From Roseiarcus sp963780825 (GTDB lineage: Bacteria; Pseudomonadota; Alphaproteobacteria; Rhizobiales; Beijerinckiaceae), in contig CAWADL010000005.1 of the NCBI GenBank assembly GCA_963780825.1, positions 62,001 through 126,000 on the forward strand: a stretch of 64,000 nucleotides of DNA. The letters run 5' to 3'. The position numbers and the translations under genes were made by a program. Positions 47,382-59,385 of the stretch are shown here, piece after piece; position 1 is the stretch's first letter, and the number at the start of each line of letters is the position of its first letter. The notes beneath the pieces are model-generated. The model ran no database searches. It was not told the DNA's origin and worked only from the letters and a program-made list of their open reading frames with translations.

Positions 47382-48395
47382 TCACGCCGCCATGATCTTG
47401 CGGATCGCGTCGCCGACGCGCAGCGGTCCGGGAAAATACTCCCACTCGAACTCGCGCGGATACGGCGTGTCCCAGCCCGTGACGCGCAGGATCGGCGCCT
47501 CCAGATGGTGGAAGCAGCGCTCCTGCACCAGGGCCGAAAGCTCGGCGCCGAAGCCGGAGGTGCGCGTCGCCTCGTGCACGATCAGGCAACGCCCGGTCTT
47601 CTCCACCGACGCCGTGATCGCGTCGATGTCGAGCGGCGCGATGGTGCGCAGGTCGATGATCTCAGCATCAACCTCCGTCTCCGCAGTCGCGGCGAGCGCT
47701 ACATGCACCATGGTCCCGTAGGCCAAAATCGTCAGCGCTTCGCCCTCGCGGACGATCGCCGCTTGGCCGAGCGGGATCGAGTAGTAACCGGCGGGAACAT
47801 CGCCCGCGGGATGTTTCGCCCAGGTCTCGGCAGGGCGCTCGTAGTGGCCGTCGAAGGGCCCGGTGTAGAGGCGCTTCGGCTCGAAGAACAACACGGGGTC
47901 GTCGTCCTCGATCGCGGCAATCAAGAGCCCTTTGGCGTCGTACGGATTGGACGGGATCACGGTCTTCAGGCCGCAGACGTGGCTGAACAGCCCCTCGGGA
48001 CTTTGGCTGTGCGTCTGGCCGCCGAAAATGCCGCCGCCGTACGGCGCGCGCACGGTGATTGGGGCGTTGAACTCGCCGCCCGAGCGATATCTGAGCCGCG
48101 CCGCTTCTGAGACGAGCTGATCGAAGGCGGGGTAGATGTAATCGGCGAACTGGCACTCGACGATCGGCCTCAGGCCATAGGCGCCCATGCCGATCGCCAC
48201 GCCGATCTGGCCGCCCTCGGAGATCGGCGCGTCGAACACGCGGGTCTCGCCATAGCGCTGCTGCAAGCCCTCGGTGACGCGGAACACGCCGCCGAAGAAG
48301 CCGACATCCTCGCCGAAGACGAGCACGTTCGGATCTTTGGCCAGCATCACGTCGATGGCGGAATTGAGCGCCTGCACCATGTTCATCGCGCTCAT
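47382..48395 (-). CDS. bkdA2: Branched-chain 2-oxoacid dehydrogenase E1 beta subunit
   Basis: The thiamine-diphosphate-dependent E1 component is an alpha2-beta2 tetramer; this is the beta chain, 337 residues. Diagnostic stretches are VLVFGEDVGFFGGVFRVTEG, RVFDAPISEGGQIGVAIGMG, VECQFADYIYPAFDQLVSEA and GGIFGGQTHSQSPEGLFSHV, the last distinguishing branched-chain from pyruvate enzymes. The start overlaps the E1 alpha stop (ATGA). Intact. Confidence 0.93.
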   Translation of the reverse strand: MSAMNMVQALNSAIDVMLAKDPNVLVFGEDVGFFGGVFRVTEGLQQRYGETRVFDAPISEGGQIGVAIGMGAYGLRPIVECQFADYIYPAFDQLVSEAARLRYRSGGEFNAPITVRAPYGGGIFGGQTHSQSPEGLFSHVCGLKTVIPSNPYDAKGLLIAAIEDDDPVLFFEPKRLYTGPFDGHYERPAETWAKHPAGDVPAGYYSIPLGQAAIVREGEALTILAYGTMVHVALAATAETEVDAEIIDLRTIAPLDIDAITASVEKTGRCLIVHEATRTSGFGAELSALVQERCFHHLEAPILRVTGWDTPYPREFEWEYFPGPLRVGDAIRKIMAA

Positions 48396-49644
48396 GGCTT
48401 GCGGCTCATCAGAGAGGCGAGTTCGGCTTGTTGCTCGCGCAGGTTCCAGGGCATCTCCTTGAAGACATCCTCGAACATGGTGGCGGGGTCGTGATAGGGC
48501 CCGCCGCCGTGCACGCCGAGCCGTTGGGCTTTCTTGTTGGCCTCATCGACCTGGCGCTCGGTTTCCTCGGTGAGCGCGGCGTGGCGGGCTTCGTCCCATT
48601 CGCCCGAGGCGATCAGATGCGTCTTCAGCCGCACGATCGGATCACCGAGCGGCCAGCGCTCGTATTCGTCGCCGGCGCGATAGCGGGCGGGGTCGTCGCT
48701 GGTCGAATGCGCGGCGGCGCGATAGGTGAAATGCTCGATCAAGGTCGGCCCGTGGTTGCCGCGCGCGCGCTCGGCCGCCCAGCGGGAGACGGCGTAGACG
48801 GCGAGAAAATCATTGCTGTCGACCCGCACGCCGGCAATCCCGTAGCCGATCGCGCGCGAGGCGAAGGTCGTTTCGTCGCCGCCGGCGACGCTTTGCGCCG
48901 ACGAAATCGCCCATTGATTGTTGACGAGGTTGAGGATCACCGGCGCGCGATAGACCGAGGCGAAGGCGAGCGCGTGGTGAAAGTCGCCCTCGGACGAGGC
49001 GCCTTCGCCGATCCAGCCCGAGGCGATCTTGCTGTCGCGCTTGTAGGCGGAGGCCATCGCCCAGCCGACGGCTTGCGGGTATTGGGTGCCGAGATTGCCG
49101 GATTGGGAGAAGATAGCCGGCCTCTCGCGCGGAATACATCACCGGCATCTGCCGGCCTTTGGTGCGGTCGAGCGAGTTGGCGTAGATCTGCGCCATCATT
49201 TCGAGGATCGGCCAGTCGCGGGCGATCAGGATGCCCTGCTGGCGATAGGTCGCGAAGCACATGTCGTCGCGGTTGAGGGCGAACACCTGGCCGATCGCGG
49301 CGGCCTCCTCGCCGGTGCATTTCATGTAGAACGGCGTCTTGCCCTGGCGCTGCGCCTTGAACATGCGGTCATCGAAGGCTCGGGTGAGCAGCATCGCCCG
49401 CAGAGCTTTGATCAGGGTCGGGGCGTCGAGTGTGAGGCGCCCACGGGCCGTGGGCGCGGCCGTCGGCGTCGAGCACGCGCACCATGCCGTAGGCGAGATC
49501 GCGGATTTTTGCCGCGGGAGCATCGACGGGCGGACGCGGGGTGTCGCCGACGGCGGCCAGGTTGAGATAGGCGAAGTCCGGCGCGTCGCCAGGGCGGAAG
49601 CGCGCGGCGGGGATGTGGAGGGAGAGCGCCGAGGCTTGGGTCAC
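48392..49644 (-). CDS. bkdA1: Branched-chain 2-oxoacid dehydrogenase E1 alpha subunit, two frameshifts
   Basis: The alpha chain holds thiamine diphosphate and the decarboxylation site. From GTG 49644 the N-terminal extension ALSLHIPAARFRPGDAPDFA and YGMVRVLDADGRAHGPW is typical of bacterial branched-chain E1 alpha. An extra base near 49436 leads to FYMKCTGEEAAAIGQVFALN and KGRQMPVMYSAREAGY; another near 49115 leads to GNLGTQYPQAVGWAMASAYK, the cofactor motif SGWIGEGASSEGDFHHALAF with NLVNNQWAIS, and FTYRAAAHSTSDDPARYR with the phosphorylation-type serine loop. Corrected length is 416 residues. It heads the operon. Confidence 0.9.
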
Positions 49645-49674
49645 GGGGCGGTAATCCTGCAAGAGGAGGGGACA

Positions 49675-50344
49675 CTATCCCCGGCGCGGTGGTGACGCCA
49701 ACCCTCGGAGCGTCGGCGTCCACGCCGACGAAGCTACGTGCGCCGCGTCGTCGGCGTGGACGCCGACGCTCCGAGGGCTTGCACTGCTGAATACCCAGGA
49801 GTCTGCGGTTTTCGACAAACCAGCCGTCACCGGGTTGTTCTCGATATATGCGCGCACACGCTCGAAATGTGTCTCATCCCTGATGAAGCGATCGAAATAG
49901 TTGCGCTGCCAGAAAGCGCCATCGCTGCCGAGGATCACGTTGATGCGGCGCGCGGAAAAACTCTTCCAACCTCGCACGACGTCGCAAAGTCGAAATCCTT
50001 CGCGGAACGTCGTGAGCACATGGACGTGGTTGGGCATTACGACGAAGGCGTGCATGTCATGGGTCCGCTCGCAGCCATGAACAAGTCCTTCGCGCATGAT
50101 CTCCGCGAAATCAGGTCGAGCGAGCCAACAAGCGCCGGCTCCGGCGTCGAGAGCCGCTTCGATGCGTCGACGATAAGCGGAGCGGCATCTCATCCGAACG
50201 CGTCAGCGCGACGTGTTCGGGAAGAGAATTGTGCAGCCGGAAGGTCACAAATTGAGGCAGCTCCGGCGTATCGAAATGCGGTAGGCCGCGTGGCCGATAC
50301 CAGCCCTTATGCGCTTGAGTTGTGATCACGACCGAGATTTGCAC
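49675..50344 (-). CDS. REP-associated tyrosine transposase (RAYT), one frameshift
   Basis: A single-domain Y1 HUH endonuclease of the IS200/IS605-related RAYT family, which is domesticated in bacteria and acts on REP hairpins. The start region GWYRPRGLPHFDTPELPQFV is a RAYT hallmark; the metal-binding HUH motif is in HAFVVMPNHVHVL; the catalytic Tyr region is FWQRNYFDRFIRDE; and FERVRAYIENNPVTAGL follows. An extra base near 50187 splits the frame. The start is GTG 50344 or GTG 50329. Family A palindromes stand on both sides, and the last residues are encoded by the left palindrome, after which the stop comes at 49675. Confidence 0.88.
49705..49775. repeat. Family A short element, at the 3' end of the RAYT gene
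   Basis: TCGGAGCGTCGGCGTCCACG, spacer of about 18 bases, then TCGTCGGCGTGGACGCCGAC and GCTCCGA: two hairpins in inverted order, a BIME-like unit of 71 bp that overlaps the RAYT 3' coding end. Confidence 0.95.
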
Positions 50345-50347
50345 AGT

Positions 50348-50412
50348 GGAGCGTCGGCGTCCACGCCGACGTTGCGGTGTGTAGCCTCGTCGGCGTGGAC
50401 GCCGACGCTCCG
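50348..50412. repeat. Family A short element, at the 5' end of the RAYT gene
   Basis: GGAGCGTCGGCGTCCACGCC, spacer, then CGTCGGCGTGGACGCCGACG with CTCCG, 65 bp, ending a few bases from the RAYT start. Arms are the same as those at 49705-49775. Confidence 0.95.
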
Positions 50413-50450
50413 ATAGGCGCGAGCTTTGAACCCTTACTTCGCTCGATGCT

Positions 50451-50639
50451 TTATGCGCTTGTGTAACAACGTTGGATTAACTTACCTCGAGACTGTCGCC
50501 GCACCGCCTCCGCGGCTTCGGCACCGAAGACCTCGCCCAAAACTTCCAAGGCTGGACGGGCCTCGCGGAAATCTTCGGCCGTCCATTCGGGGTTCTCGTC
50601 GTCCGGCCTCGACGCTGCGTCATGTTTTCGAGTGATCAT
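50451..50639 (-). CDS. BrnA-like antitoxin fragment
   Basis: A 62-residue frame. The N-terminal part DENPEWTAEDFREARPALEV and LGEVFGAEAAEAVRRQSRGK resembles the start of BrnA-type antitoxins, but the ribbon-helix-helix domain that should follow is missing: the frame stops after KLIQRCYTSA. No BrnT toxin is nearby. It lies 38 bases from the family A element that bounds the RAYT, so truncation linked to that insertion is possible. It may be a remnant. Confidence 0.45.
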   Translation of the reverse strand: MITRKHDAASRPDDENPEWTAEDFREARPALEVLGEVFGAEAAEAVRRQSRGKLIQRCYTSA

Positions 50640-50807
50640 ATCGTCTTGCCTTTCGGTCTTTCGCAGCGCGGAAATGTCTCTCCTCCCCTTCCACCCCGCC
50701 GCCCCCCTCCCTACATTCCATTCAAAGCCGCGTGATCCGCGGCGATTCGTCGGACGGCGCCGTGGTCGCTTCGGGACCTGTGCGCCGGGCCAGAGGGGAA
50801 GTCGCAC

Positions 50808-53641
<2,834 letters not shown>

Positions 53642-53683
53642 CGTAGGTTGGGCGCGGCTGTTCGACGTTGGAGCTAGCGGACT

Positions 53684-53944
53684 ATGAATGGCTTTCTCGG
53701 CGGTTCGATCCCTGCCGTCGTGGTGCGGCTGCTCGTCGTATCCTTCGTCGTCGGCTTGCTGCTGGCGATGTTCGGTTTCGACCCGGAGACGATCTACGAC
53801 CGCTTCGTCGCGATGGTTGATCACATCATCGAGTTCGGCCTGGTCGATCTGCGGCATTTCGGGCGGATCTTGCTCACCGGCGCAATGGTCGTCATCCCGG
53901 TCTGGTTTGTCCTGCGGTTGATGGACACGAAGCGGGCGCGGTAG
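53684..53944 (+). CDS. DUF6460-like small membrane protein
   Basis: An 86-residue protein with two membrane segments (IPAVVVRLLVVSFVVGLLLA and LLTGAMVVIPVWFVLRLM) around an amphipathic middle, GFDPETIYDRFVAMVDHIIE. It resembles short rhizobial integral membrane proteins assigned DUF6460. ATG 53684 follows GGAGCTAGCGGACT. Function unknown. Confidence 0.72.
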   Translation: MNGFLGGSIPAVVVRLLVVSFVVGLLLAMFGFDPETIYDRFVAMVDHIIEFGLVDLRHFGRILLTGAMVVIPVWFVLRLMDTKRAR

Positions 53945-53992
53945 AGCCCGCTGTTATATGGTTGAATCGTGCAGCGTGCAACCACGTGCCGG

Positions 53993-54084
53993 CGAGCGTC
54001 GGCCTCCAGGCCGACGTTCGGGGTTGATGCGTAAGCCGGCCGAGTCTGGGCCGCCAGAATGGTCGGCGTGGACGCCGACCCTCC
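53993..54084. repeat. Family A element, long form
   Basis: CGAGCGTCGGCCTCCAGGCC, spacer with GGGGTTGATG and AAGCCGGCCGAG, then GGTCGGCGTGGACGCCGACC and CTCCG. It lies just past the 3' end of the adenylate cyclase gene. Confidence 0.92.
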
Positions 54085-54095
54085 GTCAGAGCTCT

Positions 54096-56096
54096 CTACT
54101 GCGCCGAGGCGTCGAACTCGCAGGCTTGATGCGAAACCAGATAATCGCGAACGTCCTGGCCGCCGCTAGCCAACGCTTTCGAGAACCAATCCTTGGCCTG
54201 ATCACAGTCCTCTGCGACCCCCGCGCCGCGCGCGTACAAATACCCCAGATTGGCCATTCCCCAGGAGAAGCCTTGTTTGGCCGCGCGTGAGTACCAATTG
54301 AACGCCTCGGCGAAATCCTGCTGCACGCCCCAGCCGTTCTCGTAGAGGGCGCCGAGGCCGTTCTGCGCGGCCGGGTTGTCTTGAGTGGCGGCCGCTTTGT
54401 ATGAGCGAAGCGCGGCGTCGTAGTCGACCGCAACGCCCCAACCATTCTTATACAGAGTCCCCAAGTTCGCGAGGCCCCAGCCGTAACCCTGATCGGCTGA
54501 TTTGCGAAACCATTGCAGCGCCTGCGCATAGTCCCGCTCGACGCCGAGCCCGTTCTGATAAAGCAATCCGAGCCCATTTTGGCCGAGCGGGTTGCCCTGA
54601 TCGGCGGCTTTCTGAAACCAGCGCCGGGCCAACCCATAGTCGCGCGCGACTCCGAGACCACGTCGATAGAACTCGCCCAAGTTGCCCTCGGCCCAGGGAT
54701 CGCCAGGACCCTCGGCCAGCTCCGAATAAATCCGGAACGCGTCCTCATAGTGGCCGCGGTCGTATTCCGCGTTGGCGTCTTCCAGGGTTGGGGCGACGAC
54801 TGTCGGCGAAGGCATCGGCGCGGCGCCCGGTATGCAGATCGGGTGAGCGCCGACATAGTCTTTTATGTCCTGGGCGCCGCCCGCGGCAGCCTTGGCCAAC
54901 CAAGACTTTGCCTGCTCGCAATTCTTAGCCGCGCCTTGGCCGTTGGCGTAAGCGTAGGCGAGGTTGGCCATGCCCCAACCATAACCCTGGTCCGCCGCCT
55001 TGCGAAACCATTCCATCGCTGTGACGTAGTTCTGAGGCGCGCCAAAGCCGTTTTCGTAAAGGACGCCGAGCCCGTTTTGTCCGATCGCGGCGCCTTGCGC
55101 GGCGGACTTTTCGAACCAACGAAACGCTAGCGCATAATCTGGCTTGACGCCGTCGCCGCGCAAATAAAGCTCGCCGAGCGCGCCCTGGGCCGCAGCGTTG
55201 TTTTGCTCAGCCGATTTCGTCAGCCATTGCACAGCGAGCGGCGCATTGCGCGGCGCTCCTCGACCATCGCGATAGAGCTGCCCAAGTTGTCGTTGCGCCT
55301 CTACGTCGCCGCTCTTGGCGATCGCGGAGAATAATCGAAAGGCCTTCTCATTGTGGCCAGCGTCGAGCTCGGCGTTGGCCTCTTTGAGCGTAGCCGGCGC
55401 CGCGGCGGCCGGTGTGCTTGCAACGCGCGGCGCCGGCGGCGGCGCGCTGTGAACAAACAAATAAGCTCCGCCGGCCACGACGACCGTTGCTAAAATGGCG
55501 ACGACGAGGCCCGCGGCAACCGACGACATACCGCTCGCGGGCTTCGACCCCGCGGCCTTCGCTCGCGCCGGCTTGCTCTCGACGCCCACCGAATACACGC
55601 GGATCGGCTCGGCGATGTTCTTCAGCTTATTCATGCCGAGATCGTCGATCGATAGCGACAGACGGTTGCGGACTTGGCGATAGGCGTCCTCCGACAGGCA
55701 GATCGCGCCGGGCTTGGCGACCCCTTCCAACCGCGCCGCGATGTTGACCCCGTCGCCCATCAGGTCGCCGTCGGCTTCCTCGACGATGTCGCCGACATGG
55801 ACGCCAATTCGGAACTGCAACTTCTGCTCGCGAGGCGTGGAGGCGTTGCGGTCGACCATGCCGCGCTGGATCTCGACCGCGCAGCGGGTCGCGTCAACGA
55901 CGCTGCGAAACTCGACGATGAGGCCATCGCCGAGACGCTTCACGACGCGGCCCTTGTTGGCCAGGATGGTCGGATCCAGGAACTCGCTGCGCAGCGAGCG
56001 CAAGCGGGCCAGGGTGCGCTCCTCGTCCGCGCCGGCGAGACGACTGTAGCCGACGATATCGGCTGCCAAGATCGCCGCGAGCTTGCGGTTCTCCAT
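54096..56096 (-). CDS. Class III adenylate/guanylate cyclase with a membrane segment and two blocks of SEL1 repeats
   Basis: A 666-residue protein. The cyclase domain fills residues 1-170: ILAADIVGYSRLAGADEERT with metal-binding D13, RLGDGLIVEF with D57, and GDLMGDGVNIAARLEGVAKP. One membrane segment spans about 193-216, so the catalytic domain is cytoplasmic and the rest periplasmic. Two blocks of SEL1-like repeats (about 235-415 and 440-666) follow, for example AQGALGELYLRGDGVKPDYA and GQNGLGLLYQNGLGVERDYA. The blocks end alike (CEQAKSWLAKAAAGGAQDIK, CDQAKDWFSKALASGGQDVR), so they arose by duplication. Such cyclases are numerous in rhizobia. The signal sensed is unknown. Confidence 0.9.
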   Translation of the reverse strand: MENRKLAAILAADIVGYSRLAGADEERTLARLRSLRSEFLDPTILANKGRVVKRLGDGLIVEFRSVVDATRCAVEIQRGMVDRNASTPREQKLQFRIGVHVGDIVEEADGDLMGDGVNIAARLEGVAKPGAICLSEDAYRQVRNRLSLSIDDLGMNKLKNIAEPIRVYSVGVESKPARAKAAGSKPASGMSSVAAGLVVAILATVVVAGGAYLFVHSAPPPAPRVASTPAAAAPATLKEANAELDAGHNEKAFRLFSAIAKSGDVEAQRQLGQLYRDGRGAPRNAPLAVQWLTKSAEQNNAAAQGALGELYLRGDGVKPDYALAFRWFEKSAAQGAAIGQNGLGVLYENGFGAPQNYVTAMEWFRKAADQGYGWGMANLAYAYANGQGAAKNCEQAKSWLAKAAAGGAQDIKDYVGAHPICIPGAAPMPSPTVVAPTLEDANAEYDRGHYEDAFRIYSELAEGPGDPWAEGNLGEFYRRGLGVARDYGLARRWFQKAADQGNPLGQNGLGLLYQNGLGVERDYAQALQWFRKSADQGYGWGLANLGTLYKNGWGVAVDYDAALRSYKAAATQDNPAAQNGLGALYENGWGVQQDFAEAFNWYSRAAKQGFSWGMANLGYLYARGAGVAEDCDQAKDWFSKALASGGQDVRDYLVSHQACEFDASAQ

Positions 56097-56286
56097 CAAA
56101 CTTTCCCTTGGCCTGACCGCCCTGCGCCCGTTACCGCTGGCCTCTCTCCGCGCGGGTTACGCCTGATTGCGGGCGGAAATGCAACAACGCGGCCAAGCGA
56201 CCACGAACACACATCGTGATAGGGTTTATCTCATGCGCGTCTCTGAACCTGTCGTCATGGAAGCGTCATTGTAGAGGCGTTGGTTA

Positions 56287-56942
56287 ATGCCGAATGGGAT
56301 CGTGACCAAAATCCGGCAATGGCGCCGGAAATTGCGATGGTGGCTTGGTCGCGGCTGGAGCGCCGAGGATTTCGCTCAGCGTTACGGGAGCGGCGGCCGC
56401 GACGCATGGGGCTATCGCGGCGCTTCGAAACATGAGCGCCGCGCTCGAGTGGATCGTCTCCGTCCTTGCCTGATCGGTCGGTTCGCCAAAGCGCTGGAAG
56501 TGGGCTGCGCGCAAGGTTTTCTCACCGAACGCTTCGCGCGAGCGAGCGGACCGTGTGATCGCCTGCGACATCTCGGCGGAGGCAATTCTGGCAAGCGCGG
56601 GGCAGCGCGCTGCCGCATGTCGAATTTCGCGTCGCCGACATCCGCGCCGGCTTTCCCGATAATGGCTTCGATTTGTGCGTTTTCTCGGACGTGCTTTATT
56701 ACCTGTCGCCGCGCGAGACCGACGCGGTGTTGGACGAAGCCGCACAAAAGACGACGGCGGGCGGGATATTGCTGATCGTCAACGAGTGGAGCGCCGGCGC
56801 GCGTGGATTGACGCCGCCGACTTATGCCTTCGGCAAACTCGACGGCGATCCTCGTTGGGAGCCGGGTTCGGCATCGCAAACGCCGTTTGGCGAGGGTGAA
56901 TTGTCGATGAGGCTCTATTTCCGTCGGCCGCGAGAGACGTGA
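56287..56942 (+). CDS. Class I SAM-dependent methyltransferase, NodS-like, two frameshifts
   Basis: The N-terminal half (WSAEDFAQRYGSGGRDAWGY) leads to the SAM-binding motif AKALEVGCAQGFLTERFA. Extra bases near 56550 and 56607 break the frame; between them IACDISAEAILASAGQR, and afterwards FRVADIRAGFPDNGFDLCVF and DVLYYLSPRETDAVLDEAAQ give motifs II-III of the fold. The end, PFGEGELSMRLYFRRPRET, is intact. Corrected length is 217 residues. The layout is like NodS N-methyltransferases and relatives attached to carbohydrate gene clusters, but no such cluster is present, so the substrate is open. Confidence 0.72.
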
Positions 56943-57054
56943 GCGGTCGCGCATTTTTGAAAGCCAAATTCGCCAAGAAGAAACTTTCGCTTGGCCGCTA
57001 ACGTATAGGTGAATATCGGCGCTTACGCGCCCTGTCGGTGAAAAGGAGCCTCCG

Positions 57055-57279
57055 ATGCGCAAGACTTTACAAGCCACCTCGATCATCGCGCTAATGGGTT
57101 TGCTGGGCGTCGGCCCGGCCCTCGCGGGAGGCGGCATGGGCGATGTGGACGCACACACGCGGGACATCAACCGGCTTTGCGACATGCAGCGCCGCGGCGA
57201 AATGGCGCCGTCTCCGAGCTTCTGCTTGCCGGAACTTCCCCCGGGCCCAGTCTACGACGACAGCCGCAGCCGGCATTAG
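57055..57279 (+). CDS. Small secreted hypothetical protein
   Basis: A 74-residue product with a clear signal peptide (TSIIALMGLLGVGPALAGGG, cut near ALAG). The mature part of about 50 residues has two cysteines (RLCDMQRRGEM and SFCLPELPPGP) that could form a disulfide. AAAAGGAGCCTCCG gives a strong ribosome binding site 8 bases before the ATG. I recognise no family. Confidence 0.7.
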   Translation: MRKTLQATSIIALMGLLGVGPALAGGGMGDVDAHTRDINRLCDMQRRGEMAPSPSFCLPELPPGPVYDDSRSRH

Positions 57280-57308
57280 AGCGACCGGCAATCCGAACGA
57301 AGCGCGCG

Positions 57309-57619
57309 TGTAGCCGCGGTCGTCGACCGCGGTGGGCGTGAGATTCGTCCCTATCCGGTAAATCCTCGATCACGGCGCCGCGCGGTCAGCGACCCATAGG
57401 CGCTAACCTAGGGCAATTTCCGATAATATTGAATAACTTGCCAGCATGTCATCCCCGCGAAAGCGGGGATCCAGGGGCCACACGACGTGCGCTTCGACGT
57501 GTTGGCCACACGACGTGCGGCAGCCCTGGATCCCCGCTTTCGCGGGGATGACACCAAGTCTTTGAAATAAATCGGCAATCTATAAGTTAGCGCCTATGGG
57601 TCAGCGACCGCGGCTACAG
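57309..57619. repeat. Family B palindromic element split by a MITE
   Basis: TGTAGCCGCGGTCGTCGACC at the left and, after the insert, CGACCGCGGCTACAG at the right. The element is interrupted in its right arm, where copy 1 at 30330 was interrupted in its left arm. With the MITE it fills most of the 480-base gap before degP. Confidence 0.9.
57394..57599. mobile_element. 206-bp MITE-like element, copy 2
   Basis: Same length as the copy at 30349, with the same 14-bp terminal inverted repeats (CCATAGGCGCTAAC). The flanking 9-bp direct repeat is GTCAGCGAC (57385-57393 and 57600-57608). Differences from copy 1 that I see are three single bases in the interior. Confidence 0.92.
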
Positions 57620-57761
57620 GGGCCGCGCGTCTTGGGCGAAAGCTCTCAGCAAACATCGCAGCATGAACGGACCTTAATCCAGGGGAAATCGCCCGCTCAT
57701 GGGGCGCAACCATATTAGCGTCATCGAAAGCCCGGCAACAGCCGCCTTTTTGGAGACGCTA

Positions 57762-59258
57762 ATGTCTAATCTAAAGCCTTCCTTCTCATCGCGCCGGCCG
57801 CTTTACGCATCCGCTGCGGCGCTGGCTATCGCCGCCACCGGCGTATTCGCCTATTCCATGCAGCCCGGCGCCACGGCCCGCGCGGGCGCTCTTGAGGCCC
57901 CCGCCTCCGCCGAGAACGCGGCGCCTTCTTTCGCCGACGTCGTATCTCATGTGAAGCCGGCCGTCGTTTCAGTCAAAGTGAACATCGAGGACGCCGCCGC
58001 GGAGGCCGGAGAGGACAACGAAAGTGAGGGCCTCGATCAGGTGCCGCCGGAGGCGCAGCAATTCTTCAAACGCTTTGGCGGTGGCGCGCCGAACTTCGGC
58101 AAGCCGATTGTCCGTCACGGCGTTGCGCTGGGCTCCGGCTTCATCATCTCCGCTGACGGCTATGTCGTCACCAACAATCATGTCGTCGACCACGGCAAGA
58201 CCGTCACGGTCACGCTCGACAGCGGCAAAGAGGTGCAGCGCGAAGGTTGTTGGCGTCGACGCCAAGACCGACCTTGCGGTGCTGAAGATCACCGAGGCCG
58301 GCGACTATCCCTACGTGAAATTCGCCAAGTCGCTGCCGCGCATCGGCGATTGGGTGGTGGCGATCGGCAACCCGTTCGGCCTCGGCGGCACGGTGACCGC
58401 CGGCATCGTCTCGGCCGAAGGCCGCGACATCGGATCCGGGCCTTATGATCAGTTCATCCAGATCGACGCGCCGATCAACAAGGGCAATTCCGGCGGGCCG
58501 ACCTTCAACCTCAAGGGCGAGGTCGTCGGCATCAACACGGCGATCTATTCGCCGTCCGGCGGCAGCGTCGGCCTCGGCTTCGCCATTCCCGGCGACACCG
58601 TCGATATGATCGTCGGCGAGCTCGAGCATGGCGGCGTCAAGCGCGGCTATCTCGGCGTGCAGATCCAGGCCGGTCAGCCCGGAGATCGCCGATGGCCTTG
58701 GCTTGAAGTCGGCCGACGGCGCGCTCGTCGCCGAGACGCAGCCCGAACACGCCGGCGGCGTCCGCGGGTCTAAAGTCTGGCGACGTCATCACCAAGCTGA
58801 ATGGCGAGGCGGTGAAGTCGGCGAGCGATCTCACTCGCAAGGTCGGCGCGCTGCAACCCGATCAGAAGGCCGAGGTGACCTATATCCGCGGCGGCGAGGA
58901 AAAGACTGCGAGCGTCACGCTCGGCGCGCTCGGTCAGGAGAAAGTCGCGGCCGCTGACGAGGACAAGACGCAGTCGCATAGCGCGCTGACGCTCGGCGTG
59001 CAGCTCGCGCCGGCGGATGAACAAGGCAACGGTAAGGGCGTCGCGATCGTCAACGTCGATCCGAACGGCGAAGGCGCCGCCAAGGGTCTGAGCGCGGGCG
59101 ACGTGATCCTCGAAGTCTCGGGCAAGGCGGTCAGCACGCCGCACCAGGTGAAAGCCGAGATCGAAGCCGCCAAGCACGACGGCAAGAAGGCGGTGGTGAT
59201 GCTGGTGAAGACCGAGCAAGCCTCGCGCTTCGTCGCCTTCGCATTCCCGAAGGCGTAA
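57762..59258 (+). CDS. degP: Periplasmic serine protease DegP/HtrA (Do family), three frameshifts
   Basis: DegP degrades or refolds damaged envelope proteins. A signal region (LYASAAALAIAATGVFAYSM) precedes the trypsin-like domain. The catalytic His is in DGYVVTNNHVVDHGKTVTVT; after an extra base near 58238, the Asp is in VDAKTDLAVLKI and the Ser in APINKGNSGGPTFNLKGEVV. Extra bases near 58679 and 58770 fall in PDZ1; PDZ1 and PDZ2 continue with SGDVITKLNGEAVKSASDLT and LSAGDVILEVSGKAVSTPHQ. The corrected length is 497 residues, normal for rhizobial DegP. ATG 57762 gives MSNLKPSF. Confidence 0.92.
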
Positions 59259-59265
59259 GCGGATA

Positions 59266-59290
59266 GCCGGGCGCGTCCGTCGCGCCCGGC
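59266..59290 (+). terminator. Hairpin after degP
   Basis: GCCGGGCGCG, TCCG(T), CGCGCCCGGC: a 10-bp stem 7 bases past the degP stop, without a T tract. It may end the transcript weakly. Confidence 0.5.
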
Positions 59291-59296
59291 GCCGCT

Positions 59297-59385
59297 AGTG
59301 TAGCCGCGGTCGTTGACCGCGGTCTTTCAATGATCGAACTTTTCCGAAGTGACGATGGCGTAGAGAACGCGGTCCGCGTCTACAC
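59297..59385. repeat. Family B palindromic element with degenerate right arm
   Basis: TGTAGCCGCGGTCGTTGACC at the left and GAACGCGGTCCGCGTCTACA at the right, about 89 bp. Read on the minus strand, its TAG is the stop codon of the DUF2937 gene. Confidence 0.85.
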
